Shown in pieces: positions 35,542 through 43,738 of a stretch of DNA of 64,000 bases; the stretch's first letter is position 1, and every line of letters begins with the position of its first letter. A program made the translations under genes and the position numbers. The DNA comes from Pseudomonadota bacterium. GTDB lineage: Bacteria; Pseudomonadota; Alphaproteobacteria; Rhizobiales; Rhizobiaceae. The notes beneath the pieces were generated by a model. It did not search any database. It was given only the letters and a program-made list of their open reading frames with translations, and was not told where the DNA came from. Location of the stretch: positions 1 to 64,000 of the forward strand of contig JAIUPA010000038.1 of NCBI GenBank assembly GCA_020161665.1, given 5' to 3'.

Positions 35542-35552
35542 TTGTCAGACAA
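35542..35552. promoter_or_regulatory. Operator-like palindrome TTGTC-A-GACAA
   Basis: A perfect 11-bp palindrome 48 bp upstream of the second enolase-superfamily gene and 112 bp from the divergent GntR gene. It belongs to the family of sites at 16.6, 25.5, 28.0, 34.3 and 38.7 kb. Confidence 0.75.
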
Positions 35553-35596
35553 GCTGATGCCATCGGCCAAGGGATAGCGGCAAACCGCTCACAAAT

Positions 35597-35618
35597 AAAA
35601 TAGAAAATTTTTTATTTT
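35597..35618. promoter_or_regulatory. AT-only near-palindrome in the divergent promoter
   Basis: AAAATAGAAAA and TTTTTTATTTT form an inverted repeat with one mismatched base pair between the arms, in an otherwise GC-rich region. It may be the GntR autoregulatory site or simply promoter melting sequence. Confidence 0.4.
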
Positions 35619-35663
35619 TTATTGTCGCTTGTCATCGCGCGGCGCTTCGGCAATCCTTCTGCC

Positions 35664-36329
35664 ATGAACATGATCAAGACGACGCTGGCCGAGCAGGCCT
35701 ATCAGGAGCTTCGCGCCCGCATCATTGACGGGCGGCTTTCGGGCGGCACGCGGCTTTTGCCAAACGATCTGGCCGCCGATCTCGGCATCAGCCCGACGCC
35801 TGTGAAGGAAGCGTGTCTGCGGCTTGAAGCCGACGGGCTGGTTGTGACAACAGCACGGCGCGGCATGGCGGTGCGCCGCTTTACCGAGGCGGATGTGGAG
35901 CGGCTTTATGCGGCCCGCATCCTCATTGAAAAGGGGGCGCTTGAGGCCGCGTTTGAGGCGGGGCGGATCGATGCGGCGCTGAAGGCGCAGCTATCGGAAC
36001 ACCTTGAGGGTCACAGCACTCATGCCAGCGGCACGACGCTCGATGACCTTTCCGAGGCGCTTTCCCATGACCGCGCCTTTCACAGCGCGCTGGTGGAGGC
36101 CGCCCGGATCGATCTCATCAGCGAAACCCATGCCCGCATCCTCAGCCAGACGCATACGCTCTTCGTGTCGGTTCCGGGCGATTATGCGCGCTCGGTTCAG
36201 GAACACCGCGCCATTTTCGACGCCATCGCGGCGGATGATGCAGAGGGCGCGGTGGCGGCGCTCGTCGCGCATCTGAAGCGCAGCCGCGAAAACACGCTGC
36301 GTCAGGTGCGGATGCTCGCCAAGGCCTGA
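35664..36329 (+). CDS. GntR regulator with FCD domain
   Basis: A 221-residue protein: winged helix at residues 5-70 (LLPNDLAADLGISPTPVKEACLRLEADGLV) and FCD domain from about residue 80 (YAARILIEKGALEAAFEAG, LSHDRAFHSALVEAAR). It is divergent from the second enolase-superfamily / aldolase unit, so local control of that unit is likely. The start at 35664 follows no strong Shine-Dalgarno; the ATG at 35670 is an alternative. Its stop TGA directly abuts the stop of the next gene, which is convergent, within GCCTGATCAGGC. Confidence 0.85.
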   Translation: MNMIKTTLAEQAYQELRARIIDGRLSGGTRLLPNDLAADLGISPTPVKEACLRLEADGLVVTTARRGMAVRRFTEADVERLYAARILIEKGALEAAFEAGRIDAALKAQLSEHLEGHSTHASGTTLDDLSEALSHDRAFHSALVEAARIDLISETHARILSQTHTLFVSVPGDYARSVQEHRAIFDAIAADDAEGAVAALVAHLKRSRENTLRQVRMLAKA

Positions 36330-37304
36330 TCAGGCGGGATCGAGCCGTTCCAGATAGGGCAATTCGGTTGGTTCGATCACCTCGGCCACGGCCTGAATGC
36401 GCAGCATGGCGCGCTGGCGGGAGATTTTCAGGTGGCGAACCAGTGCTTCCTTCGCCGCTTCGACATTCCCCTCTTCCAGCCGAGTGACGATCTCCCGATG
36501 CTCCGGCAGGAAGGGTTCCGTGTCGAAAAGCTCGCTCGTCCAGCGATAGAGAAAATGATGGGCGACGAGCAGCGCCTGCGGCAAGCTGATCGCCCGCATC
36601 AGCGCGTCATTGCCGCAATGGCCGAGCAATTCCACATGCAGTTCCTGCTCCAGCGCATCGAGCGCTTCGCCATCGGTCTCGGACGCCGCCATGGCCGCTT
36701 CGATATGGGCGCGCATACGCGGCAACAGCCCGTCTGGCAGGTGTGGCACGGCTTTTTCCAGCGCCAGCGGCTCCAACACCCAGCGCAATTCGTAAAGCTC
36801 ATCGATATGGCGCGGCGTCAGCGCCGGGGCAAACCAGCGCCCCTTGTCATCCTTACGGGCAATGCCGCGCTGCTGCAGGCGCGCCACCACATCGCGCGCC
36901 ACCGTGCGGCTGACGCCGTAATGGCGGGCCAGAACCGCCTCGTTAATGCGCCAGCTGGCAAGCGAGGTGCGCGAAACAATCTCGATCTCGATGTCGGGAT
37001 AAATCAGTTCCCAGCTGGGCAGAAAGGTGAATTTCGGATCGTCCCCCTCGGGTGAAGGCTCTCCCGAGTGCGCGACCGGGATCGCCGGAGCCAGTACATC
37101 ATAGCCGCGCGTTTCAGCCTTGCGCACATGGCCGGTGCGTTCCAGTTCCTGCAGCGCCTGACGCGCCGGGGCTCGGCTGATGCCGAAGCGCTCGGCAACC
37201 GCCGTTTCCGTCAGCCGCGTGCCGGGCAAAAGCTTCGCCCCGGCAATATCGGCCGCCAGCGCCTCTGAGGCTCTCCGGTAAAGCTTCGGCGCAAGAAGGC
37301 TCAT
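36330..37304 (-). CDS. GntR-type regulator with two tandem winged helices and an FCD-like domain
   Basis: A 324-residue protein. The first winged helix (residues 3-66) reads GTRLTETAVAERFGISRAPARQALQELERTG. After a linker, a second at about residues 95-155 reads INEAVLARHYGVSRTVARDVVARLQQRG. An FCD-like helical domain follows from about residue 160 (ELYELRWVLEPLALEKAV). Usual FCD proteins have one winged helix and about 230 residues. The ATG at 37304 is chosen because the first domain begins there, although its ribosome site is weak. It is divergent from the LDH2-family gene, with a palindrome between them at 37448-37462. Confidence 0.8.
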   Translation of the reverse strand: MSLLAPKLYRRASEALAADIAGAKLLPGTRLTETAVAERFGISRAPARQALQELERTGHVRKAETRGYDVLAPAIPVAHSGEPSPEGDDPKFTFLPSWELIYPDIEIEIVSRTSLASWRINEAVLARHYGVSRTVARDVVARLQQRGIARKDDKGRWFAPALTPRHIDELYELRWVLEPLALEKAVPHLPDGLLPRMRAHIEAAMAASETDGEALDALEQELHVELLGHCGNDALMRAISLPQALLVAHHFLYRWTSELFDTEPFLPEHREIVTRLEEGNVEAAKEALVRHLKISRQRAMLRIQAVAEVIEPTELPYLERLDPA

Positions 37305-37447
37305 GGACAGGCACACTTTCTCGTGTCTCGACAGGTCTTGATGAAGATGGGCCACGCCGCGTCCTGCGGCAACCACGACCATGGACGGTCCACAGATGGT
37401 GGGTGCACTCAGGGTGGGGTATTGCGTGACGATCATCAAACGTCTAG

Positions 37448-37462
37448 TGTATGCATCATACA
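37448..37462. promoter_or_regulatory. Palindrome TGTATGCATCATACA, probable GntR operator
   Basis: Arms TGTATG and CATACA flank a 3-bp centre. It lies 34 bp upstream of the LDH2-family start and differs from the TTGTC-N-GACAA family, so it is probably read by the neighbouring two-winged-helix regulator. Confidence 0.55.
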
Positions 37463-37495
37463 TTAATCTTGCGCCTGCCGGGAGGGGCTTTCGCA

Positions 37496-38563
37496 ATGCT
37501 TCAGGTCCATCCGTCTTCGGTCGTGTCGCTTCAGGCGCTTGATGGCTTCAGCCGGGCCATTCTGGCCGCCTGCGGAGCCGATCCGGCGACGGCGGATGCA
37601 GCAACCCGGGCGATGATGCATGGCACACGGCTTGGCGTGGACAGCCACGGCATTCGTCTTCTGCCGCATTACATTCAGGCGCTGGAAGGCGGGCGGCTGA
37701 ACAAGACGCCCAATCTTCGCACCGTCTCCAGCTTTGGCGCGGTCGAGACGCTCGACGCCGATGACGCGCAAGGCGCGCTTGCCGCCTATACGGGGATGGC
37801 GCGGGCCATCGACCTTGCCGAACGCTTCGGCATCGGCGCAGTGGCGATCCGCAACAGCTCGCATTTCGGCCCGGCGGGCGCTTTTTCCATCGAGGCGGCG
37901 CGGCAGGGCTATATCGGCCTGACGTTTTCCAATTCCGACAGTTTCGTGCGCCTGCATGACGGGGCAGAGCGGTTTCATGGCACGAACCCGATTGCGGTGG
38001 CCGTGCCCTCACCCGGCGATCATCCCTGGCTTCTCGACATGGCAACCAGCGCCGTGCCCTATAATCGCGTGCTGCTTTACCGCAGCCTCGACAAGCCCCT
38101 GCCGCAGGCCGTTGCCTCGGATGCGCGGGGCTTCGACACGCAGAGCGCCCATGAGGCGGACATGCTCGCCCCGCTCGGCGGTACGTTCGGCTTCAAGGGC
38201 GCGGCACTGGCGGGTGTCGCGGAAATCTTCAGCGCCGTTTTGACCGGCATGAAGCTTTCCTTCGACCTTGCCCCCATGCCGGGACCGGATTTTTCCAAGC
38301 CTCGCGGCCTCGGCGCCTTCGTGCTTGCCCTGCGCCCGGAAGCGTTTCTTGACCGCGCCACCTTCGATCAGGGCATGGCGCGTTATGTGCAGACGCTCCG
38401 GCAATCTGCACCGCGCGAAGGATGCCGCGTCATGGCCCCCGGCGATCGGGAATGGGCGGTGGCGAAAGAGCGCGACGAACAGGGTGTGACCGTCGATCCC
38501 GCGACGCTCGAAGCCTTTCAAACACTGGCACAACGCTATGCGGTGCCCATGCCCTGCCGCTGA
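37496..38563 (+). CDS. Malate/L-lactate dehydrogenase (LDH2) family oxidoreductase
   Basis: A 355-residue NAD(P)-dependent reductase of the LDH2 family, which includes diketogulonate, ureidoglycolate, sulfolactate and imino-acid reductases. GVDSHGIRLLPHY near residue 50 holds the active-site histidine, AIRNSSHFGPAGAFS near residue 118 and FHGTNPIAVAVP near residue 158 are family motifs. The ATG at 37496 follows GGGAGGGG by 8 bp. It probably reduces a keto acid made from sugar acids; the exact substrate is open. Confidence 0.86.
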   Translation: MLQVHPSSVVSLQALDGFSRAILAACGADPATADAATRAMMHGTRLGVDSHGIRLLPHYIQALEGGRLNKTPNLRTVSSFGAVETLDADDAQGALAAYTGMARAIDLAERFGIGAVAIRNSSHFGPAGAFSIEAARQGYIGLTFSNSDSFVRLHDGAERFHGTNPIAVAVPSPGDHPWLLDMATSAVPYNRVLLYRSLDKPLPQAVASDARGFDTQSAHEADMLAPLGGTFGFKGAALAGVAEIFSAVLTGMKLSFDLAPMPGPDFSKPRGLGAFVLALRPEAFLDRATFDQGMARYVQTLRQSAPREGCRVMAPGDREWAVAKERDEQGVTVDPATLEAFQTLAQRYAVPMPCR

Positions 38564-38725
38564 TTTTTCCGGCAGGCCCAAAACAGCACTGGCATGCAGC
38601 AACCGTGGCGCGAAGCCGCGGGGTGTTACTTTGCGCCGATATATTGCAGCCAATTCAATATTTTAAATTGCACCTTCACCCCTCAAGGTCGTTGACTTCA
38701 CCTTAAAACCGGCTTAATTGGACAA

Positions 38726-38746
38726 GTGGTCAGACAACATGACCAC
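38726..38746. promoter_or_regulatory. Composite operator before the UxuR-like gene
   Basis: GTGGTCA (38726-38732) and TGACCAC (38740-38746) are perfect inverted repeats 7 bp apart. TGGTCAGACAA (38727-38737) inside is one base from the TTGTC-N-GACAA core. Two overlapping symmetric sites in 21 bp suggest a regulator binding 36 bp before its own gene. Confidence 0.65.
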
Positions 38747-38782
38747 ATGCGCGCCAGAGGAGTGGTGTGCGGGAGGATAATA

Positions 38783-39496
38783 ATGTTCGTGGCTTTGGAG
38801 CCGCGCCGCCTTTACCGGCAGGTCGCGGAACAGATTCGTATGCTCATCGATACGGGCGAGCTGCCGGCTGGCGCCAAGCTTCCGGCCGAGCGTGAGCTTT
38901 CCGACCGTTTCGGTGTGTCACGCCCCACGGTGCGTGAAGCGCTGATCGTTCTGGAAGTCGAAGGCTATCTGCAGATCCGCATGGGTTCGGGCGTCTATGT
39001 CAGCCACAAGCCGCGCGCCTCCAATGCGCTGGAGCCGGGCGAAGACAGCGACGGTCCCTTCGAAATCCTGCAGGCCCGCCTTTTAATTGAAAGCGGCATT
39101 GCCGAGGAAGCCGCACGGCGCGCCACGCCTGAAAGCATGGCGCGGATCAATGAGATCCTTGAGCGGATGGAACGCTCGCTCGACAACCCGCAGGTGGCGC
39201 TCGCCTGTGACCGCGCCTTCCATACCGCCATTGCCGATATCATCGGCAATTCGGCGCTGAACCGCTTCACCGGCCTCATCTACGACAAGCGCATGACGCC
39301 GTATTTTACCAAGCTCGCCAGCTATTTCGAAGGCCCGCACACGTGGCGGCTGGCGCTTGAGGAACACAAGATCATTCGCGACGCGATTGCCGCCGGAAAC
39401 CCCGCCGCGGCTCGCGAAGCCATGCGCCTGCACCTGACGCTGGCGCAAAAACGCTTCTCTGAAAGCTTCGGGGAGGAGCCTTCAAGAGACGACTGA
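38783..39496 (+). CDS. FadR-subfamily GntR regulator, UxuR/ExuR-like
   Basis: A 237-residue protein with winged helix residues 8-75 (GAKLPAERELSDRFGVSRPTVREALIVLEVEGY) and an FCD domain (FEILQARLLIESGIAEEAA, CDRAFHTAIADIIGNSA). The N-terminus PRRLYRQVAEQIRMLIDTGELP is like hexuronate regulators. GGGAGGA precedes the ATG at 38783. It stands 58 bp before a TRAP-idnD-uxuA-uxuB operon, which fits control by hexuronate or its keto acids. Confidence 0.87.
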   Translation: MFVALEPRRLYRQVAEQIRMLIDTGELPAGAKLPAERELSDRFGVSRPTVREALIVLEVEGYLQIRMGSGVYVSHKPRASNALEPGEDSDGPFEILQARLLIESGIAEEAARRATPESMARINEILERMERSLDNPQVALACDRAFHTAIADIIGNSALNRFTGLIYDKRMTPYFTKLASYFEGPHTWRLALEEHKIIRDAIAAGNPAAAREAMRLHLTLAQKRFSESFGEEPSRDD

Positions 39497-39554
39497 CCCG
39501 CCGCCCATGCTGCGGGACAAGACCCTAATCTGACATTTAACTCGGGAGGAGAGA

Positions 39555-40529
39555 ATGACGTTCAGATTGAAAACCATGCTGGGTGCCGCCGCCGTGATGG
39601 TGGCTTCGACGCTGTCGGCCCATGCAGAAACCGCGCTCAAGTGGGCGCATGTCTATGAAACCTCGGAACCGTTCCACACCGAGTCCGTCTGGGCCGCCCA
39701 GGAAATCGCCAAGCGCACCGATGGTCGCTACAAGGTCGACGTGTTCCCGGCCTCGCAGCTCGGCAAGGAAGCCGATCTCAATCAGGGCCTCAAGCTTGGC
39801 ACGGTGGATATCATCATCTCCGGTTCGAGCTTTGCGGCCCGCGATTTCAAGCCGATTGGCGTGACCTACTATCCCTACATCTTCCGGGATGCGAACCACC
39901 TGATCGCCTACACGAAAAGCGACGTCTTCAAACGTCTGGCCAAGGGCTATGAGGACAAGACCGGCAACCACATCGCCGCCGTCACCTATTACGGCACGCG
40001 CCACACCACCTCGAACAAGCCCATCGAAAAGTGCGCTGACCTCAATGGCGTGAAGATGCGCGTTCCGGATGTTCCGGCCTATCTCGCCATGCCGCGCGCC
40101 TGCGGTGCCAACACCACGCCGATTGCCTTTGCTGAAGTCTATCTGGCGCTGCAGAACGGCACGGTCGACGCTCAGGAAAACCCGCTGACGACCATCGAGG
40201 CGAAGAAGTTCTACGAAGTGCAGAAGAACATCGTTCTGACCGGCCACATCGTCGACCACCTCAACACGCTGTTCTCCAAGAAGCTGTGGGACAGCCTGTC
40301 TGACGCGGACAAGAAGATCTTCACCGAAGTCGCTCAGGAAGCCTCCGAGCGCGCCACGAAGAAGATCGAAGCCCGCGAGCAGCAGCTCGTCGGCGAGTTC
40401 AAGGCCAAGGGCATCAATGTCATCGAAGTCGACAAGTCGGACTTCGAGAAGAATGTTGTCGAGAAGGTGAAGCTCGAGGACTTCGGTTACGAGAAAGCCG
40501 ACTGGGAAGCCATTCGCGCCATCAAGTGA
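39555..40529 (+). CDS. dctP: TRAP transporter substrate-binding protein (DctP), hexuronate-type
   Basis: A 324-residue periplasmic protein with signal peptide (MLGAAAVMVASTLSAHAE). KWAHVYETSEPFHTESVWAA starts the mature part. NGVKMRVPDVPAYLAMPRACGA contains the carboxylate-binding arginine, and AQENPLTTIEAKKFYEVQKN is the conserved DctP helix. The operon context (UxuA, UxuB) makes glucuronate/galacturonate or related acids the likely ligand. GGGAGGAGAGA precedes the ATG. A strong hairpin follows the gene. Confidence 0.92.
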   Translation: MTFRLKTMLGAAAVMVASTLSAHAETALKWAHVYETSEPFHTESVWAAQEIAKRTDGRYKVDVFPASQLGKEADLNQGLKLGTVDIIISGSSFAARDFKPIGVTYYPYIFRDANHLIAYTKSDVFKRLAKGYEDKTGNHIAAVTYYGTRHTTSNKPIEKCADLNGVKMRVPDVPAYLAMPRACGANTTPIAFAEVYLALQNGTVDAQENPLTTIEAKKFYEVQKNIVLTGHIVDHLNTLFSKKLWDSLSDADKKIFTEVAQEASERATKKIEAREQQLVGEFKAKGINVIEVDKSDFEKNVVEKVKLEDFGYEKADWEAIRAIK

Positions 40530-40535
40530 TCCGCT

Positions 40536-40565
40536 GCGGCGCGGGCCTGAAAACGCCCGCGCCGC
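40536..40565 (+). other. Strong intercistronic hairpin between dctP and dctQ
   Basis: GCGGCGCGGGC and GCCCGCGCCGC form a perfect 11-bp GC stem with an 8-nt loop, 7 bp after the dctP stop. No T run follows. Such hairpins protect the upstream mRNA end and raise the amount of binding protein over permease. Confidence 0.75.
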
Positions 40566-40620
40566 CCACTTCACAGGGCATGTGCCGCAAGCCCATGCCC
40601 TATGCCACGGGATGTTTTCC

Positions 40621-41199
40621 ATGTCTGCGACGCAGGAAATCCATACGCCGGTCACCCCTGAAGAACTGGCGCATACGTTTGAAGAAGCGCCCACCCACGT
40701 GGACCTCAAGGCCTACGCCCCGGAAGACTGGATCACGCTCGCGTTGTTCTGGCTGATGGCAGGATGCGTTTTCCTTCAGTTCTTCACCCGTTACGTGCTC
40801 AACAATTCCTATGCATGGACGGAGGAAATCGCCGTCAACTGCCTGATCGGCGTCGTGTTTCTGGGCGCTGCCATGTGCGTGCGCATGTCACGCCACATTC
40901 AGGTGGACGTGCTCTACCACTACCTGCCCGCGGGCCTGACCCGCATCATGGCGACGCTGGTCGACATCATCCGCACCCTCTTCTTCGCCTATGGCTCATG
41001 GCTGATGTGGCGCTACCTCGACATCGTTGGCGAGGAGCAGATGGTCACCGTCGACCTGCCGCGCAACATCGTCTTCTACAGCGTCTTTGCCGCCTTCGTG
41101 CTGATGTTCCTGCGCTCCATTCAGGTGTTCGTCGCCAATATGCGACGCGGCTATTCCGTGCTCGAACGCCCCGAAGCCTTCCAGAATACCGAGGATTGA
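40621..41199 (+). CDS. dctQ: TRAP transporter small permease (DctQ)
   Basis: A 192-residue membrane protein with an N-terminal cytoplasmic extension of about 45 residues, then four helices. FLQFFTRYVLNNSYAWTEEIAVNCLIGVVF (as TRYVLNNSYAWTEEIAV) and CVRMSRHIQVD are the DctQ signature. An ATG at 40612 is also in frame. It is followed by dctM 4 bp later. Confidence 0.9.
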   Translation: MSATQEIHTPVTPEELAHTFEEAPTHVDLKAYAPEDWITLALFWLMAGCVFLQFFTRYVLNNSYAWTEEIAVNCLIGVVFLGAAMCVRMSRHIQVDVLYHYLPAGLTRIMATLVDIIRTLFFAYGSWLMWRYLDIVGEEQMVTVDLPRNIVFYSVFAAFVLMFLRSIQVFVANMRRGYSVLERPEAFQNTED

Positions 41200-41203
41200 T
41201 CTC

Positions 41204-42610
41204 ATGCTGCTTCTTATCGGTTCGTTTCTTGGCCTGATGATCCTCGGCCTGCCGGTCGCGGTATCCATGGCTACCGCCTCGGTGCTCTACATCGTCTTCT
41301 ACAATGTCGCGCCCGACATCATCGCCGCCCAGCGCCTGATTGCCGGGGTGGAAAGCTTCCCGCTTCTGGCCGTGCCCTTCTTCATTCTGGCGGGCAACCT
41401 CATGAACATCGCTGGCGTCACCGGCCGCATCTATGCCTTTGCCGTGGCGCTCGTCGGCTGGATGAAGGGTGGCCTCGCTCAGGTCAACATCATCGGCTCG
41501 GTGATCTTTTCCGGCATGTCCGGCACGGCGCTGGCCGATGCGGCCGGCATCGGCACCATCGAAATCAAGGCCATGAAGGATCACGGCTATCCGGTGGAGG
41601 CCGCCGTTGGCGTCACCGCCGCCTCGGCCACGCTCGGGCCGATCTTTCCGCCGTCCCTGCCCTTCGTGATCTACGGCATGATGGCCAATGTCTCGATTGG
41701 CGCGCTCTTCATGGCCGGCATCATCCCCGGCGTCGTCATGACGCTTTTGATGATGATCACGGTGGCGATCTTCGCCTATGTGAAGCGCTGGGGTTCGGAT
41801 ACGCCGTTCAGCATCAAGAACCTTCTGGGCGCGTCCCTCGAAATTTTCGTGGTGATGATGGTGCCGCTCGGCATCTGGCTTCTGACGCTGACCGGCCTGT
41901 CGCTCAACTGGTCCATCGGCATCGCGCTCGTCGTCCTTCTCCTTTGCGACTGGTATTTCGACTTCTCCGCCGTGATGGCGCTGATGACCCCGGTCATCCT
42001 GATCGGCGGCATGACCATGGGCTGGTTCACGCCGACGGAAGCGGCTGTCGCCGCCGTGCTGTGGTCGCTGTTCCTCGGCCTCGTTCGCTATCGCTCGATG
42101 ACCTTCAAGACGCTCGCCAAGGCCACGTTCGACACGGTGGAAACCACCGCCTCGGTGCTGTTCATCGTCGCGGCGGCATCGGTCTTTGCCTGGTTGCTGA
42201 CGGTCAGCCAGACGGCGCAGCTGCTCTCCGACGCCATTTTGTCGATCACCAGCAACAAGTGGGTGTTCCTGATCCTCGTCAACCTGCTGATGCTCTTCGT
42301 CGGCTGCTTCCTCGACACGATTGCGGCGATCACCATTCTCGTGCCGATCCTGATGCCGCTTCTGAAGGCCTTCGACATCGACCCGGTGCATTTCGGCCTG
42401 ATCATGACGCTCAACCTGATGATCGGCCTTCTGCATCCGCCGCTTGGCATGGTGCTCTTCGTTCTGTCACGTGTCGCCAAGCTTTCGGTGGAACGCACGA
42501 CGATGGCGATCATTCCCTGGCTGGTGCCGCTGTTCATCGCGCTGCTGCTCATCACCTTCGTTCCGGCCATTACCTTGTGGCTGCCGACCGAAATGGGCCT
42601 CATCCGCTGA
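41204..42610 (+). CDS. dctM: TRAP transporter large permease (DctM), lengthened form
   Basis: A 468-residue permease, about 40 residues longer than the one at 22358. FPLLAVPFFILAGNLMN, SGMSGTALADAAGIG, GPIFPPSLPFVIYG and GWFTPTEAAVAAVLWSL are family motifs. The extra part lies before GWFTPTEAA at about residues 205-255 (FVVMMVPLGIWLLTLTGLS, then NWSIGIALVVLLLCDWYF), and would add two helices. The rest appears standard. It works with DctQ and DctP for uronate uptake (inferred). Confidence 0.9.
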   Translation: MLLLIGSFLGLMILGLPVAVSMATASVLYIVFYNVAPDIIAAQRLIAGVESFPLLAVPFFILAGNLMNIAGVTGRIYAFAVALVGWMKGGLAQVNIIGSVIFSGMSGTALADAAGIGTIEIKAMKDHGYPVEAAVGVTAASATLGPIFPPSLPFVIYGMMANVSIGALFMAGIIPGVVMTLLMMITVAIFAYVKRWGSDTPFSIKNLLGASLEIFVVMMVPLGIWLLTLTGLSLNWSIGIALVVLLLCDWYFDFSAVMALMTPVILIGGMTMGWFTPTEAAVAAVLWSLFLGLVRYRSMTFKTLAKATFDTVETTASVLFIVAAASVFAWLLTVSQTAQLLSDAILSITSNKWVFLILVNLLMLFVGCFLDTIAAITILVPILMPLLKAFDIDPVHFGLIMTLNLMIGLLHPPLGMVLFVLSRVAKLSVERTTMAIIPWLVPLFIALLLITFVPAITLWLPTEMGLIR

Positions 42611-42616
42611 CCCCTT

Positions 42617-42639
42617 CCCCCGCGCCGCGCGCGCGGGGG
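42617..42639 (+). other. GC hairpin between dctM and the idonate dehydrogenase gene
   Basis: CCCCCGCG (42617-42624) and CGCGGGGG (42632-42639) pair perfectly over 8 bp, 6 bp after the dctM stop and without a T run. It may stabilise the transporter mRNA or partly terminate. Confidence 0.55.
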
Positions 42640-42671
42640 TTCCCTCCAGATAGTTGAAAAGGCTCAAACCC

Positions 42672-43727
42672 ATGCAAACGCGCGTCGCCCGCCTTCACGG
42701 CATGCGCGACCTTCGGGTCGAAACGCTCGATTACGTCGCCCCCGGTCCGGGTGAGGTGCAGCTTGCCATGGCCGCAGGCGGCATTTGCGGCTCCGATCTG
42801 CATTACTATCAGGATGGCGGTTTCGGGCCGGTCCGGGTGCGCGAGCCGATCATTTCCGGCCATGAGGCCTCGGGCTATGTTGAGGCTTTGGGTTCCGGTG
42901 TCAGCGGTCTGACGATTGGCCGGCTTGTTGCCATCAACCCGTCGCAGCCCTGCGGCAAGTGCCATTATTGCGGCATCGACCAGCCGATCCACTGCCTTGA
43001 AATGCGCTTCATGGGCTCGGCCATGCGCCTGCCGCATGAAAACGGCATGTTTCGCGACCGGCTCGTGGTGCCCGCCCGTCAGGTCCATGCCTTTGGTACC
43101 GGGACGACGCCGGGCGAAGCCGCCTGTGCCGAGCCGCTCGCCGTCTGCCTTCACGCCGTGGCGCAGGCCGGTGACCTTTCCGACAAGCGGGTGCTTGTCA
43201 CCGGCGCCGGTCCCATCGGCCTCTTGACCGTGGCGGCTGCCCGTCATGCCGGTGCAGCGGAAATCGTCGTCACCGACCTTGCGGATGCGGCGTTGTCGCG
43301 CGCGCCTGCCATGGGTGCATCGCATACGATCAATGTTGCGACCAACCCGCAGGGGCTAGAGCCCTATCAGGCCGACAAGGGTGTTTTCGACGTGGTGTTT
43401 GATTGCTCCGCCGCCGCCCCGGCGCTGCGGTCGGCCTTTGCCGTCATCAAGCCGCGCGGCCTCCTCGTTCAGGTGGGTGTCACCGGCGACATCACCATTC
43501 CGCTCAATGCCCTTGTCGGCAAGGAAATCAGCTGGCGCGGCTCGCAGCGCTTCCATGGCGAGTTTGCCGACGCCGTGGCGCTGATTTCCAGCCGCGCCAT
43601 CGATGTGCGGCCGATCATTTCCCATACCTTCCCGCTCGAACAGGCGGTCGAGGCCTTCGAACAGGCGGGCGACCGCTCGGTGGCCTGCAAGGTGCAGATC
43701 ACGTTCGAGCGCCAAAGCTCAAGATAG
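42672..43727 (+). CDS. idnD: L-idonate 5-dehydrogenase-like zinc alcohol dehydrogenase
   Basis: A 351-residue medium-chain dehydrogenase. The catalytic zinc region is GGICGSDLHYYQ and GHEASGYVEALG; the structural zinc cysteines are in CGKCHYCGIDQPIHC (near residue 100). VTGAGPIGLLTVAAARHAG is the cofactor motif. The start and GGFGPVRVREPIISGHE closely fit idonate 5-dehydrogenase. In this operon it may interconvert 5-keto and hydroxy acids feeding the uronate pathway. A threonine or sorbitol-type activity cannot be excluded. Confidence 0.83.
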   Translation: MQTRVARLHGMRDLRVETLDYVAPGPGEVQLAMAAGGICGSDLHYYQDGGFGPVRVREPIISGHEASGYVEALGSGVSGLTIGRLVAINPSQPCGKCHYCGIDQPIHCLEMRFMGSAMRLPHENGMFRDRLVVPARQVHAFGTGTTPGEAACAEPLAVCLHAVAQAGDLSDKRVLVTGAGPIGLLTVAAARHAGAAEIVVTDLADAALSRAPAMGASHTINVATNPQGLEPYQADKGVFDVVFDCSAAAPALRSAFAVIKPRGLLVQVGVTGDITIPLNALVGKEISWRGSQRFHGEFADAVALISSRAIDVRPIISHTFPLEQAVEAFEQAGDRSVACKVQITFERQSSR

Positions 43728-43738
43728 AGGACGAAACG

